Of a stretch of 64,000 nt of DNA, positions 36,106 through 45,661 are shown piece by piece (the stretch's first letter is position 1; every line of letters begins with the position of its first letter). The stretch lies in assembly GCF_006483445.1 (NCBI RefSeq), contig NZ_PPPT01000021.1:1-64000 (forward strand), read 5' to 3'. Below the pieces are notes generated by a model, which ran no database searches, had not been told where the DNA came from, and saw only the letters and a list, made by a program, of their open reading frames with translations. The DNA comes from Bradyrhizobium guangdongense. Its GTDB lineage: Bacteria > Pseudomonadota > Alphaproteobacteria > Rhizobiales > Xanthobacteraceae. The translations under genes were made by a program, and so were the position numbers.

Positions 36106-37237
36106 ATGCGCGCCGAAATCGAACGGTTGGTAGAAGAGATCAAGCAGTCTGTCGGGCTGCTGAGGAGGCATCTTTGACGTCGAGAAATCGACGGCGCGCC
36201 TCGCTGAGCTGAACAAGCTCGCAGAAGATCCCAATCTCTGGAACGATCCCCAGAAGGCCCAGAAGCTTATGCAGGAGCGGACCTCGCTGGAGGATTCGCT
36301 GTCGGGCATCGGCAAGGTCGAGCAGGAGCTCGAGGACAATATCGGCATGATCGAGCTCGGCGAGGCCGAGGGCGATGACGGCGTCGTGGCCGAGGCCGAG
36401 ACCGCGCTGAAAAACCTCAAGAAGGAGGTCGCGCGGCGCGAGCTTGAAGCGCTGCTCTCGGGCGAAGCCGATCGTTTCGATTCCTATCTCGAGGTCCATG
36501 CCGGTGCCGGCGGCACCGAGAGCCAGGACTGGGCGCAGATGCTGTTGCGCATGTACACGCGCTGGGCCGAAACGCATGGCTTCAAGGTCGAATACCTCGA
36601 AGAGTCCGAGGGCGAAGAAGCCGGCATCAAGTCGGCGACCATCCAGATCTCCGGTCACAACGCCTATGGCTGGCTGAAGACGGAAGCCGGCGTGCACCGC
36701 CTGGTGCGCATCTCGCCGTTCGACTCCAATGCGCGGCGGCACACCTCGTTCTCGTCGGTGCAGGTCTTCCCTGTCATCGATGACAGCATCAAGATCGACA
36801 TCAAGGAATCCGACGTCCGGACCGACACCATGCGTTCGGGCGGCGCCGGTGGCCAGCACGTCAACAAGACCGAGTCCGCGGTGCGGCTCACGCATATCCC
36901 GACCGGCGTCGCGGTGGTCTGCCAGGCCGGCCGCTCCCAGCACAAGAACCGGGCCCAGGCCTGGGACATGCTGCGCGCGCGCCTTTATGAAATCGAGCTG
37001 AAGAAGCGTGAGGAGAAGGCCGCCGCCGACCAGGCCGCCAAGACCGATATCGGCTGGGGCCACCAGATCCGCTCTTACGTGCTGCAGCCCTATCAGATGG
37101 TGAAGGACCTCCGCACGGGCGTGCAGACGTCGGACACGTCGGGCGTGCTCAACGGCGACCTCGACGAGTTCATGGCGGCGACGCTGGCGCAGCGCGCCTT
37201 CGGCACCACCGGTGCCGACATCGAGGACGTCGATTAG
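36106..37237 (+). CDS. prfB: peptide chain release factor 2, made by programmed +1 frameshift
   Basis: The ATG at 36106 opens a 23-codon frame ([20 protein letters not shown]...) that ends at an in-frame TGA at 36175-36177. The slip site reads AGGAGGCATCTTTGAC, with an internal Shine-Dalgarno, CTT and TGA as in E. coli prfB. A +1 slip on CTT continues at GAC (36176) into the main frame and yields 376 residues. Motifs: the stop-codon-reading SPF in [13 protein letters not shown], and GGQ in [19 protein letters not shown]2 reads TGA and TAA, so the slip autoregulates its level. A frame starting at the Met at 36269 is an artefact of the shift. It is followed after two bases by a dehydrogenase gene. 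Confidence 0.96.
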
Positions 37238-37239
37238 TC

Positions 37240-38112
37240 ATGGCGCGCATTGCCTTCATCGGGCTTGGACGGATGGGCCATGGCATGGCCGGCCGCTATC
37301 TTGATGCCGGCCACACCGTCGCGGTCTGGAATCGCAGCAAAGCCAAGGCTGAGGATTTGATCGCGCGCGGCGCGCGCTGGGCGACGTCGCCCGAGGATGC
37401 TGCTGTTGATGCCGACGCGGTCGTCACCATGGTTGCTGACGATGACGCCTCGCGTGCGGTCTGGCTCGGCGCCACCGGCGCGGCCAAGACGATGAAGGCC
37501 GGCACGATCGCGATTGAGTGCTCCACGGTCTCCTACGATCACGCGCGTGCGCTCGGGCGAGAGCTCAATGGCCGCGGCTTGATCTACATCGACTGCCCCG
37601 TGACGGGCCTGCCGGATGCGGCCGCAGCTGGAAAGCTGACGCTGCTGGTCGGCGCCGACGCAGCCGATCTCGAACGTGCGCGGCCTTTTCTTGAACCGAT
37701 CGGCTCGACCATCCGCCATTTCGGCGCCATCGGATCGGGGACGGTCTACAAGCTCATCAACAATCTCATGGGCGCGATCCAGATCGCCGGCCTTGCGGAA
37801 GGTCTCGCAATTGCCGAACAGGCCGGGCTCGACATGCAGCTCGTGCTGGAAGCGATCCAGGGTGGGGTCGCCGCAAGTCCGCAGGTGCTGCGTCATTCAA
37901 AGCGCATGGTGGCGCGCGATTTTGCCGGTGCGACGTTTACGGCATCGCTGCGCCACAAGGATGCGGCCTATGCCGTGAAGCTCGCCGAGAGCCTGCTCGC
38001 AGGCCAACCGCTGGTCGCCCGCGCTGCGGTCGAGGCCTACGCAAAGGCCAAGGCGGTGATGCCCGATGAGGACGAAGGCCGCATGATCGAGCTGGTGTCG
38101 CGGCCGAAATAG
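37240..38112 (+). CDS. NAD(P)-dependent oxidoreductase, 3-hydroxyisobutyrate dehydrogenase family
   Basis: The product has 290 residues, typical for beta-hydroxyacid dehydrogenases. The N-terminal Rossmann motif is IAFIGLGRMGHGMAGRYLDA. The substrate motif is close to DxPVTG (YIDCPVTGLPDAAAAGKLTL), and the catalytic Lys lies in GSGTVYKLINNLMGA. It should oxidise a small beta-hydroxyacid such as 3-hydroxyisobutyrate or a tartronate semialdehyde-like compound. It starts only two bases after prfB, so it is probably co-transcribed with it; I know of no functional link. Confidence 0.88.
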   Translation: MARIAFIGLGRMGHGMAGRYLDAGHTVAVWNRSKAKAEDLIARGARWATSPEDAAVDADAVVTMVADDDASRAVWLGATGAAKTMKAGTIAIECSTVSYDHARALGRELNGRGLIYIDCPVTGLPDAAAAGKLTLLVGADAADLERARPFLEPIGSTIRHFGAIGSGTVYKLINNLMGAIQIAGLAEGLAIAEQAGLDMQLVLEAIQGGVAASPQVLRHSKRMVARDFAGATFTASLRHKDAAYAVKLAESLLAGQPLVARAAVEAYAKAKAVMPDEDEGRMIELVSRPK

Positions 38113-38274
38113 GGGCTCCCTTTCCGCACATGGAGAAACAAAGAGTCGCGCTGCGGCCTCTAAACGAAATTTAGCTGCTCTCGACTAGTTTATTTGACAC
38201 GCCCCTCCCGCGTCGGTTGCAATAAAGGAGTCCTGGAATACGTTCTTTGGATAGGCCAGAGGGAGAACCTACTG

Positions 38275-39294
38275 GTGGTGCCCTTCGACAAGTCTGTAAA
38301 GCGGGCTTGGCGCATCGGTCTCAGGGCCGGTGATGTGGCGCGCTTTGTCGCCAATGTCTTCATTGTCGTGGGTAGTGCTGGGCCGATTCTCTGGCTCGGG
38401 AGCGCGTATCTTCGCGATCATCACACTACGCTACTTGCGATCGCTGGCGGGGTGACGACGTCCGGCCTAGCGATCGCTCTGGCCGTGATACGCATCCGCA
38501 CTCGGCGAAAGCAGACCATGATCGACAAGGCGTGGTCAACGCTGCGCGCGGCGGAGGATGAGTTCTACCGGAAGGCACATGAACTCCTGAATCTCAGACT
38601 TAGCGGCAAGCGAATGCCGCAGAAGAAACTTGGAGAGCTAAAGAGCATCCATCGCGACTACCTCAGGCAGATCTGTGTGTCCGCGACCGAAATCTTTTCC
38701 GCGATGAAAGGGCCGAAGATCGCGTTCGAAGCGAATATCAAGCGCATCGATCTCATGGCAGAGAGTGACAGCGGTCGGTTGCTTCCACACTATCGACCTC
38801 TCGTTCGCTCTTACGCCGACTTCACGCGGATTCGTTACGACGACTGGCTGGAGAGGAATCCGATCCCGATTGGACACAATGCCGCATACCGACAAATGAT
38901 CCCGAGTGATCCGGTCTCACGCGGTTATTACGTGCCGAAGAAGGATCACTTCGCGTGCGGGGACGTTGCGGAATTTATCACCGAACTTGAGGCGCGAGGT
39001 GAGCAATTCGTCGAACCCAATAGGGTCGTGACGGGGCAGTTCTATCGGTCGTTCCTCGTAGTTCCGATCTGCGGGCGTACGGAAGCGGCAAGTCCCGGAT
39101 GGCTAAAGGTCGATGGATTGGTCGTGCCAGCGCTGATTTGTATCGATACGCGGAAGGCACACGTATTCGATGGTCAGGGCAGTATTTCGCTTACGGTAGA
39201 CCTGCGCGTGATGCACCAACTAGCTGGCGATGCCTTCAAGACCTTCGAGACGCTTGGGATAATCTTGAAAGGTGAACGAGTGGAATATGCTTAG
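38275..39294 (+). CDS. unrecognised two-TM protein with GAF-like C-terminal domain
   Basis: I do not recognise this protein. Tandem GTG codons at 38275/38278 follow GGGAG by about nine bases and are the best start (339 residues); the frame is open from a TTG at 38194. Two membrane helices (VARFVANVFIVVGSAGPILW; LLAIAGGVTTSGLAIALAVI) are followed by a basic, helical cytosolic region. The last 110 residues (YRSFLVVPICGR, LVVPALICIDTRKAHVFDGQ, MHQLAGDAFKTFETLG) have the rhythm of a GAF domain. Base composition is less GC-rich than the flanks. It stands alone between core genes with no recognisable partner, so it may be a recently acquired sensor. Confidence 0.65.
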   Translation: MVPFDKSVKRAWRIGLRAGDVARFVANVFIVVGSAGPILWLGSAYLRDHHTTLLAIAGGVTTSGLAIALAVIRIRTRRKQTMIDKAWSTLRAAEDEFYRKAHELLNLRLSGKRMPQKKLGELKSIHRDYLRQICVSATEIFSAMKGPKIAFEANIKRIDLMAESDSGRLLPHYRPLVRSYADFTRIRYDDWLERNPIPIGHNAAYRQMIPSDPVSRGYYVPKKDHFACGDVAEFITELEARGEQFVEPNRVVTGQFYRSFLVVPICGRTEAASPGWLKVDGLVVPALICIDTRKAHVFDGQGSISLTVDLRVMHQLAGDAFKTFETLGIILKGERVEYA

Positions 39295-39321
39295 CCGGAC
39301 GGCCCGCCGGTGGCCTGAAGA

Positions 39322-39687
39322 TCATCGGTGGGCACAACGCGATCTCTTCCGCAGCTCTTCGATATGCTCTTCGCGGTCAATACGGGCGATGTCCGCCAAA
39401 TAGTCTTGAACAGATGGCTCCGCCCCGCCATTGCCGGACCCATTACGCGGAGTTGGTGAATTGAGAGATGCCGCTGGCTCCGCGGACCACATCGAAACGG
39501 CTTGCTTGAGCATGTCGTATCCGATCGAAAAAATTGCGCTACTGATACAAAAGGATGGCCTCTTAGCAAAGTAGAAACGTGCAGTGAGCAACTTATTTTG
39601 AATGGTGTGGACTGAAGGTCGCATTCTCGCAGTCGAGTGGGAATGTACGTTCGGCGCGGCGGTATTCTTTTGCTCTTTAGAGCCCAT
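39322..39687 (-). CDS. possible small hypothetical protein
   Basis: An open frame of 121 codons is convergent with the two-TM protein gene. The first half lacks features, but the last 60 residues look protein-like (YLADIARIDREEHIEELRKR is an amphipathic acidic/basic helix). The true start may be an internal Met near residue 59 (MLKQAVSMW). There is no homology I can name. The rest of 39688-39810 shows no gene. Confidence 0.35.
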   Translation of the reverse strand: MGSKEQKNTAAPNVHSHSTARMRPSVHTIQNKLLTARFYFAKRPSFCISSAIFSIGYDMLKQAVSMWSAEPAASLNSPTPRNGSGNGGAEPSVQDYLADIARIDREEHIEELRKRSRCAHR

Positions 39688-39810
39688 CGTGCGGGCCGCG
39701 CTGGTCAGTTCTGTGTCACCCTGAAACAGTCCGCAAAGTTTCGTCCAGGAATCGGGTGGCCGCTGCTACCGCTTCGCGTTAGGCGGTGCGCTTGGTCGCA
39801 GCGAGACGCC

Positions 39811-40716
39811 ATGCTTCCCACCGATGACAGGATCGACGCGCGCGACTGGCTGCTGCTCGGCTTCCTCTCGGTCCTGTGGGGCGGCTCGTTCTTCTTCAAC
39901 AGCGCAGCGTTGCGGGAGTTGCCGCCGCTGACGCTGGTGCTGCTGCGGGTCGGGCTGGGCGCGGCGTTCCTGCTGCCGCTGCTGCGGCTCTATAAGATCA
40001 GTCTTCCCAGCGATATCGTTGGCTGGCGCCCGTATGTCGTCATGGCCTTTCTCAACAATGTGCTGCCGTTCTCGCTGATCGTGACCGGTCAATTGTTCAT
40101 TTCGAGCGGGCTCGCATCGATCCTCAACGCCACCACGCCGCTGTTTGGAGTCGTTGTGATGGCGGCTGCCGGAGAGGAGAAGCTGATTGCGCGGCGTGTC
40201 GCCGGCGTCGTCGTGGGGCTCGTGGGCGTGATCATCCTGCGCGGGGCGGGTGTCGAGCTGTTGACCGGGCAGGGGATCGGGATCCTGCTCTGCCTTGCGG
40301 CCGCGCTCAGCTACGGATTTGCAGGCCTGGTCGCGCGGCGCTGGTTGTCGACATCGCCGCCGCTTTCGACGGCGGCGTGCCAACTAATTGCGTCAACGGT
40401 CATGATGACCGTACTGGCCTCCATCATCGATCAGCCATGGCGCCTGTCGATGCCTGGGGTGACGACGTGGCTCGCCGTGCTCGGCTCGGCCGGCCTCTCG
40501 ACCGCGCTCGCCTATCTCGTTTTCTTCCAGATCCTGCGGCGCTCGGGCGCGACCAATGTGATGCTCGTGACGCTGCTCATCCCAGTCACCGCGATCCTGC
40601 TTGGCTATCTCGCGCTGAGCGAACCGATCTCGCTGCGCGAGATCGTCGGCGCTCTCGTGATCGCGAGCGCGCTGCTGGTGATCGACGGGCGTGTGCTAAC
40701 ATGGCTGCGGCGATAG
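39811..40716 (+). CDS. EamA/DMT family transporter
   Basis: The ATG at 39811 gives 301 residues, the standard ten-helix size with two EamA repeats. The first repeat starts LLLGFLSVLWGGSFFFN, the second near GILLCLAAALSYGFAGLVAR. LIPVTAILLGYLALSEPIS near the end is typical of the family. It probably exports amino acids or other small metabolites across the inner membrane. Its stop codon abuts the stop of the convergent carbamoyltransferase gene with no spacer. Confidence 0.9.
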   Translation: MLPTDDRIDARDWLLLGFLSVLWGGSFFFNSAALRELPPLTLVLLRVGLGAAFLLPLLRLYKISLPSDIVGWRPYVVMAFLNNVLPFSLIVTGQLFISSGLASILNATTPLFGVVVMAAAGEEKLIARRVAGVVVGLVGVIILRGAGVELLTGQGIGILLCLAAALSYGFAGLVARRWLSTSPPLSTAACQLIASTVMMTVLASIIDQPWRLSMPGVTTWLAVLGSAGLSTALAYLVFFQILRRSGATNVMLVTLLIPVTAILLGYLALSEPISLREIVGALVIASALLVIDGRVLTWLRR

Positions 40717-42906
40717 TCAGCCGCGTGCCGCCTGCCATTCCTCAAGCCAGGTCTTGAACCGTCCGCTGTCGCGCTCGCCGCCGTGCCAGGCCGCGTAGAC
40801 GCTGCCGTCGGCGGCGACAAGGATCACGACATCGAGGCCTTTCGAGCGGCGCAGCGTGTCGATCGCCTGTTGCGGCGTTTGCGCGATGGGGCCGGCGACA
40901 TTGAACGACGTATTGACCGACATTTCGACGCCGATACGACGGCCCAGCGCCTTGAGGTAGGCGTAGGTGAGGGGATCCTCGTCAGGACCGACGACCTGGA
41001 TGCGGCCGGTGCCGTCGGCGTGGATGACGGCCGGAATCTTCTCACGTGCGCCCGGCTTCGCATGAGCCGTGATCACCATGTAGTTGTAGGCGTTGTAGCC
41101 GCCGTCGGCGACGCCGTCCTCCAGCACGAAATATTGCTGGGCGGCCTCCAACGTCGCCATTGGCGCCAGCGGCCGGATGGCCTCGCGGTATTTGACGCGC
41201 GCGTTGAGGTTTTCGCGGGCGGCGGGATCGCAGGGGTTGGCGAAGATCGAGCGATGACCGAGTGCGCGCGGGCCGGTTTCCGCCGCGCCCTGATAAAGCG
41301 CGATGACGCCGGATTGCGCGACGATCGACGCCATGAGGTTGGCGATGGCGTCGCGGCCCGCAGGCGTGGCGATATCGCCGAGGCGCTGTGATGCGATGTC
41401 ATCGGCCGCGAGCGCGGTCTCGATATCGCTCCGCGCCGGCGGCAGGCCGCAATAAAAGGCATGGCGTAGAGGCGGGCCGCGGCGGGCGCCGGCCAAGTGA
41501 GCAAACAGCCAGGCGGCACCGATGGTGACGCCGGGATCGCCTGGCACCGGCGGTACCCAAAGATGCAGCCGCGCCTTTTGTCCCAGTGCTTTGGCGAACC
41601 AGCCTTCGCCAAAATGCTCGAGCAGCCGCATGTTGCCGACCGCATTGAGCGCGACGCCGCCGGTGAGCACCACGCGGTTTGTGCCGGTCGTGCGCAACAG
41701 ATGATCCACGACGTGGATCATGGCGTCCTCGAACACGAGCTGCGTCGCGGCGGCCTTGTCGAGACGATCCTGCGTGTCGGGCCGGTGCTGGATGTCCTCG
41801 ACCCGCAAGACAGCGTCGGGGTTCCAGAGCTGGTCCGGGCGTAGTGGTTCGCCCAGAATGTCGATCAGCGGCTGCTTGTAGGGATGGTCGAAGGGGTCGC
41901 AATACCAGTTCGCCATCGCGCGGTTGATCTGCACCGTGCCGCCGTCGCCGAGATGCAGCACCTGCCTCAGACACGCGTAGTAGGGATTGCTGGCGCGATC
42001 CATGTCGCCCCAGGCGGCGGCGCCCATGTAGCGGCCTTCGCTCGACAGCCAGGTCCAGCCGCCCTGCGTCGATGAGATCACGCTGTAGAAGGCGCCGAGC
42101 GAGTCGAACATGCTCTCGTTGCAGTACAGACGCTGCATCTCGCCGTTCTCAACGACATAGAGCGAGATCGAGCCGAGGTCGCCGGTGCCGTCGAGCACAG
42201 CGATGGCGACCTTCCCGTCGCCCTCGGCAAAGGGCGAGGCCGCATAGGAGAACCAGGAGTGGTTGTCGTGATGCGGCATCGTGATCAGCGGCACGCGTTC
42301 GCCGAGCCCGAGCTGGTGGGCCAGCTTTTTTGGCGTGCGCGTCATCTCGTCGAGACGGCGGCCGTCAAAGCCCGCGGCTTCGGTGTTGCGCGCGAGGCGC
42401 AGGCTTTGCGGCGCTTCCTCTAACAGGGAGCGCACCAGCGTGCCCGTAAGCGCCGGATAGTCCCATGAGGTGAGCCAGGCAAAGATATCGCCGGCATCGC
42501 GGCCCATTGCGCGCAGCGCTGCGACCATCGCGTCGATCGACTGCGCCGGATATTCGGTCGTGTGCTTGTTGCCGGAGAAGCGCTCTTCCTCGTTGTTGAG
42601 GATGAGGCGCGGTCCCGTCGCAGCGCTCACTTCAACTAGGGCCACACCGGAATTATGCGTGCCGGGGGCGCCGAGGCCCGCGAGATAAAGCGTTTCGCCG
42701 CGTGCGAGTTTTTCGCGCGCCAGCGCCAGGCGCTGCTGCGCGAAGGCCGAGTCGATCTGGTGGAAGTCGGCGCGCGCAAAGACCTTTGTGGCGAGCCATT
42801 TCGCAAGGCGGAATCCGGCTGCGCCCAATCTCGGATGTCGCGGTCCAATTCGTTTTGTCAGTTCCAATGCGCGGGCCCGTCCGAATCTTCGCCGTGCATC
42901 AAACAT
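40717..42906 (-). CDS. NodU/CmcH family carbamoyltransferase
   Basis: The ATG at 42906 gives 729 residues. The N-terminal ASKHA/Kae1-like domain begins near residue 70 (YLAGLGAPGTHNSGVALVEV), after a basic N-terminal extension of about 70 residues. The family's metal-binding His residues are in MPHHDNHSWFSYAASPF. GTGDLGSISLYVV and VVLTGGVALNAVGN bind nucleotide and carbamoyl-adenylate. The C-terminal YrdC-like domain has ALYQGAAETGPRALGHRSIF and EMSVNTSFNVAGPIAQTP. It transfers a carbamoyl group from carbamoyl phosphate to a hydroxyl of a secondary metabolite or Nod-factor-like sugar. No nod genes are present, so the acceptor is unknown. Confidence 0.9.
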   Translation of the reverse strand: MFDARRRFGRARALELTKRIGPRHPRLGAAGFRLAKWLATKVFARADFHQIDSAFAQQRLALAREKLARGETLYLAGLGAPGTHNSGVALVEVSAATGPRLILNNEEERFSGNKHTTEYPAQSIDAMVAALRAMGRDAGDIFAWLTSWDYPALTGTLVRSLLEEAPQSLRLARNTEAAGFDGRRLDEMTRTPKKLAHQLGLGERVPLITMPHHDNHSWFSYAASPFAEGDGKVAIAVLDGTGDLGSISLYVVENGEMQRLYCNESMFDSLGAFYSVISSTQGGWTWLSSEGRYMGAAAWGDMDRASNPYYACLRQVLHLGDGGTVQINRAMANWYCDPFDHPYKQPLIDILGEPLRPDQLWNPDAVLRVEDIQHRPDTQDRLDKAAATQLVFEDAMIHVVDHLLRTTGTNRVVLTGGVALNAVGNMRLLEHFGEGWFAKALGQKARLHLWVPPVPGDPGVTIGAAWLFAHLAGARRGPPLRHAFYCGLPPARSDIETALAADDIASQRLGDIATPAGRDAIANLMASIVAQSGVIALYQGAAETGPRALGHRSIFANPCDPAARENLNARVKYREAIRPLAPMATLEAAQQYFVLEDGVADGGYNAYNYMVITAHAKPGAREKIPAVIHADGTGRIQVVGPDEDPLTYAYLKALGRRIGVEMSVNTSFNVAGPIAQTPQQAIDTLRRSKGLDVVILVAADGSVYAAWHGGERDSGRFKTWLEEWQAARG

Positions 42907-43020
42907 AATTGGCTGAAGACAACAATGGCATTTCGCAAAGCGGAAGATGCAAAGGCTTGCCAGTCGCGGGATGCCTTGCGACACTTGCGCACAACAAGAT
43001 TACAAAAAGGGGAGAGAACG

Positions 43021-44265
43021 ATGCCGGGTCGTCGCGGAAGCCTTGTCGTCAGAAGCCTTGCCCTCATGCTTGCGGCCGGAGTGCTCATCGCGAGCCCAGC
43101 CCTGGCCCAGAAGAAATACGATCCCGGCGCCAGCGATACCGAGATCAGGATCGGCAACATCATGCCCTATAGCGGGCCGGCATCCTCCTATGGCGTGATC
43201 GGCAAGTCCGAGGCCGCCTTCTTCAAGATGATCAACGACGAGGGCGGGATCAACGGCCGCAAGATCAATTTCATCTCCTATGACGACGCTTACAGCCCGC
43301 CCAAGGCGATCGAGCAGGCGCGCAAGCTGGTCGAGAGCGACGAAGTGCTGCTGATCTTCCAGTCGCTGGGCACGCCGTCCAACTCCGCGATCATGAAGTA
43401 CATGAACACGAAGAAGGTGCCGCAGCTCTTCGTGGCCTCGGGCGCGACCAAGTTCGGCGATCCCAGGAACTTTCCCTGGACGATGGGATTCCAGCCCAAT
43501 TACCAGAGCGAAGGACGCATCTACGCAAAATACATCCTCGACAAATTTCCCAACAGCAAGATCGCGGTGTTCTGGCAGAACGACGATGCCGGCAAGGACC
43601 AGGTCAAGGGTCTGCGCGACGGGCTCGGCGACAAGGCGAGCATGATCATCGCCGACAAGTCCTACGAGGTGAGCGACCCCTCGATCGACTCGCAGATCGT
43701 CGCGCTGCACGATTCCGGCGCCGACATCTTCTTCTCCTGGGCCGCACCAAAGGGGTCTGCGCAGGCGATCCGGAAGGTGGCCGAGCTCAAATGGAAGCCA
43801 AAATTCTTCCTGGCCAACACCGCCACATCGGTTGCCTCCGTGCTGAAGCCCGCAGGCCTCGAAGCGTCCAAGGACATCATCTCGACCGCCTATCTGAAGG
43901 ACCCGACCGATCCGGCCTGGGACAAGGATCCGGCCGTGCAGAAATGGCGCGCCTTCATGGACAAATACTATCCCGACGGCGACAAGGCGAATGCCAACAA
44001 CATCTACGGCTACGTGCAGTCGGAGGCGATGGTTCAGGTCTTGAAGCAGTGCGGCGACACTCTCACGCGCGAGAACGTCATGAAGCAGGCCGCCAGCCTG
44101 AAGAATTTTCACTCCGACCTGATGCTGCCGGGCATCATGGTCAACACCTCGCCGGACGACTATTTCCCGATCGAGCAGATGCAGTTGATGCGTTTCAACG
44201 GCGAATCCTGGGAGCTCTTTGGCGACGTCATCACCGGCGAAGTCGGCCACGAGCGGAGCCAGTAG
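43021..44265 (+). CDS. ABC-type branched-chain amino-acid-like substrate-binding protein (orphan)
   Basis: From the ATG at 43021 (ribosome site GGGGAGAG) the product has 414 residues with a signal peptide ending PALA-QKKYDPG. The Peripla_BP_6 family is shown by SDTEIRIGNIMPYSGPASSY, MINDEGGINGRKINFISYDD, AFFKM and a conserved EQARKLVESDEVLLIFQSLG. No transporter genes follow. It is transcribed away from the carbamoyltransferase and ends 34 bases before the convergent M23 peptidase. The ligand is unknown. Confidence 0.9.
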   Translation: MPGRRGSLVVRSLALMLAAGVLIASPALAQKKYDPGASDTEIRIGNIMPYSGPASSYGVIGKSEAAFFKMINDEGGINGRKINFISYDDAYSPPKAIEQARKLVESDEVLLIFQSLGTPSNSAIMKYMNTKKVPQLFVASGATKFGDPRNFPWTMGFQPNYQSEGRIYAKYILDKFPNSKIAVFWQNDDAGKDQVKGLRDGLGDKASMIIADKSYEVSDPSIDSQIVALHDSGADIFFSWAAPKGSAQAIRKVAELKWKPKFFLANTATSVASVLKPAGLEASKDIISTAYLKDPTDPAWDKDPAVQKWRAFMDKYYPDGDKANANNIYGYVQSEAMVQVLKQCGDTLTRENVMKQAASLKNFHSDLMLPGIMVNTSPDDYFPIEQMQLMRFNGESWELFGDVITGEVGHERSQ

Positions 44266-44299
44266 CTCCGCCTATTGGGCCGCCGCGGCCGATGGCAAG

Positions 44300-45661
44300 C
44301 TAGCCCGCGCTCAACCGCACGCCGGCACGCAAGAACTTCTGCGGATCGACGGCGTCGCCATCGATGCGGGTTTCGTAGTGCAGATGCGGACCGGTGGAGC
44401 GGCCGGTCGAGCCGACGGCGCCGATCACCTGGCCGATCTTGACGATCTCGCCGACCTTGACGTGGATCTCGGAGAGGTGGCCGTAGCGCGTGGAGAGTCC
44501 ATTGCCGTGGTCGACTTCGACCATGCGGCCGTACCCGCCCGACCATCCCGATGACACCACCTTGCCGTAAGCGGTGACGCGGACGGGATCGCCGGTCGCG
44601 GCGCGGAAGTCGAGACCGGTATGCATCGCGGGCCGGCCGAGGAAGGGATCGCTACGCACGCCAAAACCCGAGGTGAACTCGACCTCGCCGATGACAGGCT
44701 TGCGATAGGGCACCAGCGCCAGCGTGCGGTTCAGGCGATCCAGCTCGGCGCGCGTGATGTTGATGCGATTGAGCTGCTTCTCGAACGGTCCGGCATTGGC
44801 CGGCAGCCTGACGGGCACGAACGGTCCGCCCATCGCGCTACGCGGCACGGCGGCTTCGAGATCGGCCAGGTTAAGGCCGAGATCGCTGACCACGCCACGC
44901 ATGCGGCGGACCCGCGATTCCATGCCGTCCTCGACGGCGCTGAGTGCCGCGATCTGGCGCCGCTCGACATTGTCGAGCGAGGTCGTCAGGCGAACGAGAA
45001 CGTTGTCAAAGCCCTGAACCTTGGCGAACTGGTTCGGCTGCGGGCTTGCCATGACCGGCGTGCGCGATTCGAGCCGGGCCTCGCGATCCGGCGGCGCCAC
45101 GAAGATCACGGTGTCGCTGATCGGCGACGGTTTTGGTGTGCCCTGCGATTGGCTTGCATCAGGACCGCGCTGCGGCGTCGCGCGCGGTATCGATCCCGTC
45201 ACGTCAGGCATGGCGCCGAGCGCCGTGGCCCGGGACTCCAGCGCCGTCTGGCGCTTCATGATCTGGTCGAGCTTCTGGTCGAACTGCTCCTGGTCGAGCA
45301 GTTGGCGGCTGGTGGTGCGGTCGACCTTGGCGCGCAGCTCGGCGATGCGGTCCTCATAGGCGTATTGCATTTCGGCCTGGCGGGCGATGAGCCGGGTCAG
45401 GACGTCGTCGCGGAAAGCGAAATAGGTGGCGGTTGCGGCCGACCACAGGCCGAGCAGCACCACGGTACCGACCACGATCCAGAATACGACGGGAGCGAAG
45501 CGCACCTGCTTGCCGGCATGCACGATGGTGTAGCCGTCGTTCTCGGCGGGGGCGAGAGCAGCGGCAGCTTGGGCGCTCACCGGGCGGCGGTTGAAGGGCC
45601 GGCCGTGGTCATGCGGGTGATGCTGGTGGTACTGCGAATACAGAGCAGAACTTTTCGACAT
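44300..45661 (-). CDS. M23 family metallopeptidase with coiled coil
   Basis: The ATG at 45661 has GGGAG five bases upstream and gives 453 residues; a GTG at 45667 would add two. A His-rich cytosolic N-terminus (YSQYHQHHPHDHGRP) precedes one membrane helix (about 60-83), a coiled coil (about 90-135), a linker with QPNQF, and a C-terminal LytM domain. Zinc ligands are in MHTGLDFRAATGDPV (His, Asp) and GPHLHYETRIDG (HxH). It should cut peptidoglycan cross-links or activate amidases in the periplasm. It shares the strand with the peroxiredoxin gene, 111 bases downstream of that gene's stop at 45773. Confidence 0.88.
   Translation of the reverse strand: MSKSSALYSQYHQHHPHDHGRPFNRRPVSAQAAAALAPAENDGYTIVHAGKQVRFAPVVFWIVVGTVVLLGLWSAATATYFAFRDDVLTRLIARQAEMQYAYEDRIAELRAKVDRTTSRQLLDQEQFDQKLDQIMKRQTALESRATALGAMPDVTGSIPRATPQRGPDASQSQGTPKPSPISDTVIFVAPPDREARLESRTPVMASPQPNQFAKVQGFDNVLVRLTTSLDNVERRQIAALSAVEDGMESRVRRMRGVVSDLGLNLADLEAAVPRSAMGGPFVPVRLPANAGPFEKQLNRINITRAELDRLNRTLALVPYRKPVIGEVEFTSGFGVRSDPFLGRPAMHTGLDFRAATGDPVRVTAYGKVVSSGWSGGYGRMVEVDHGNGLSTRYGHLSEIHVKVGEIVKIGQVIGAVGSTGRSTGPHLHYETRIDGDAVDPQKFLRAGVRLSAG

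Noticed and set aside
36106..36268. prfB as a frameshifted pseudogene
   Set aside because: The CTT-TGA slip site with an internal Shine-Dalgarno is the known programmed frameshift, and the rest of the gene is intact.
38113..39810. Defence island or integrated element
   Set aside because: No integrase, attachment-site repeat, tRNA, nuclease or nucleotidyltransferase was found; only one or two orphan genes.
42655..43020. In-frame upstream extension of the second binding protein
   Set aside because: It would overlap the divergent carbamoyltransferase start and place the signal peptide in mid-protein; ATG 43021 has a good ribosome site.
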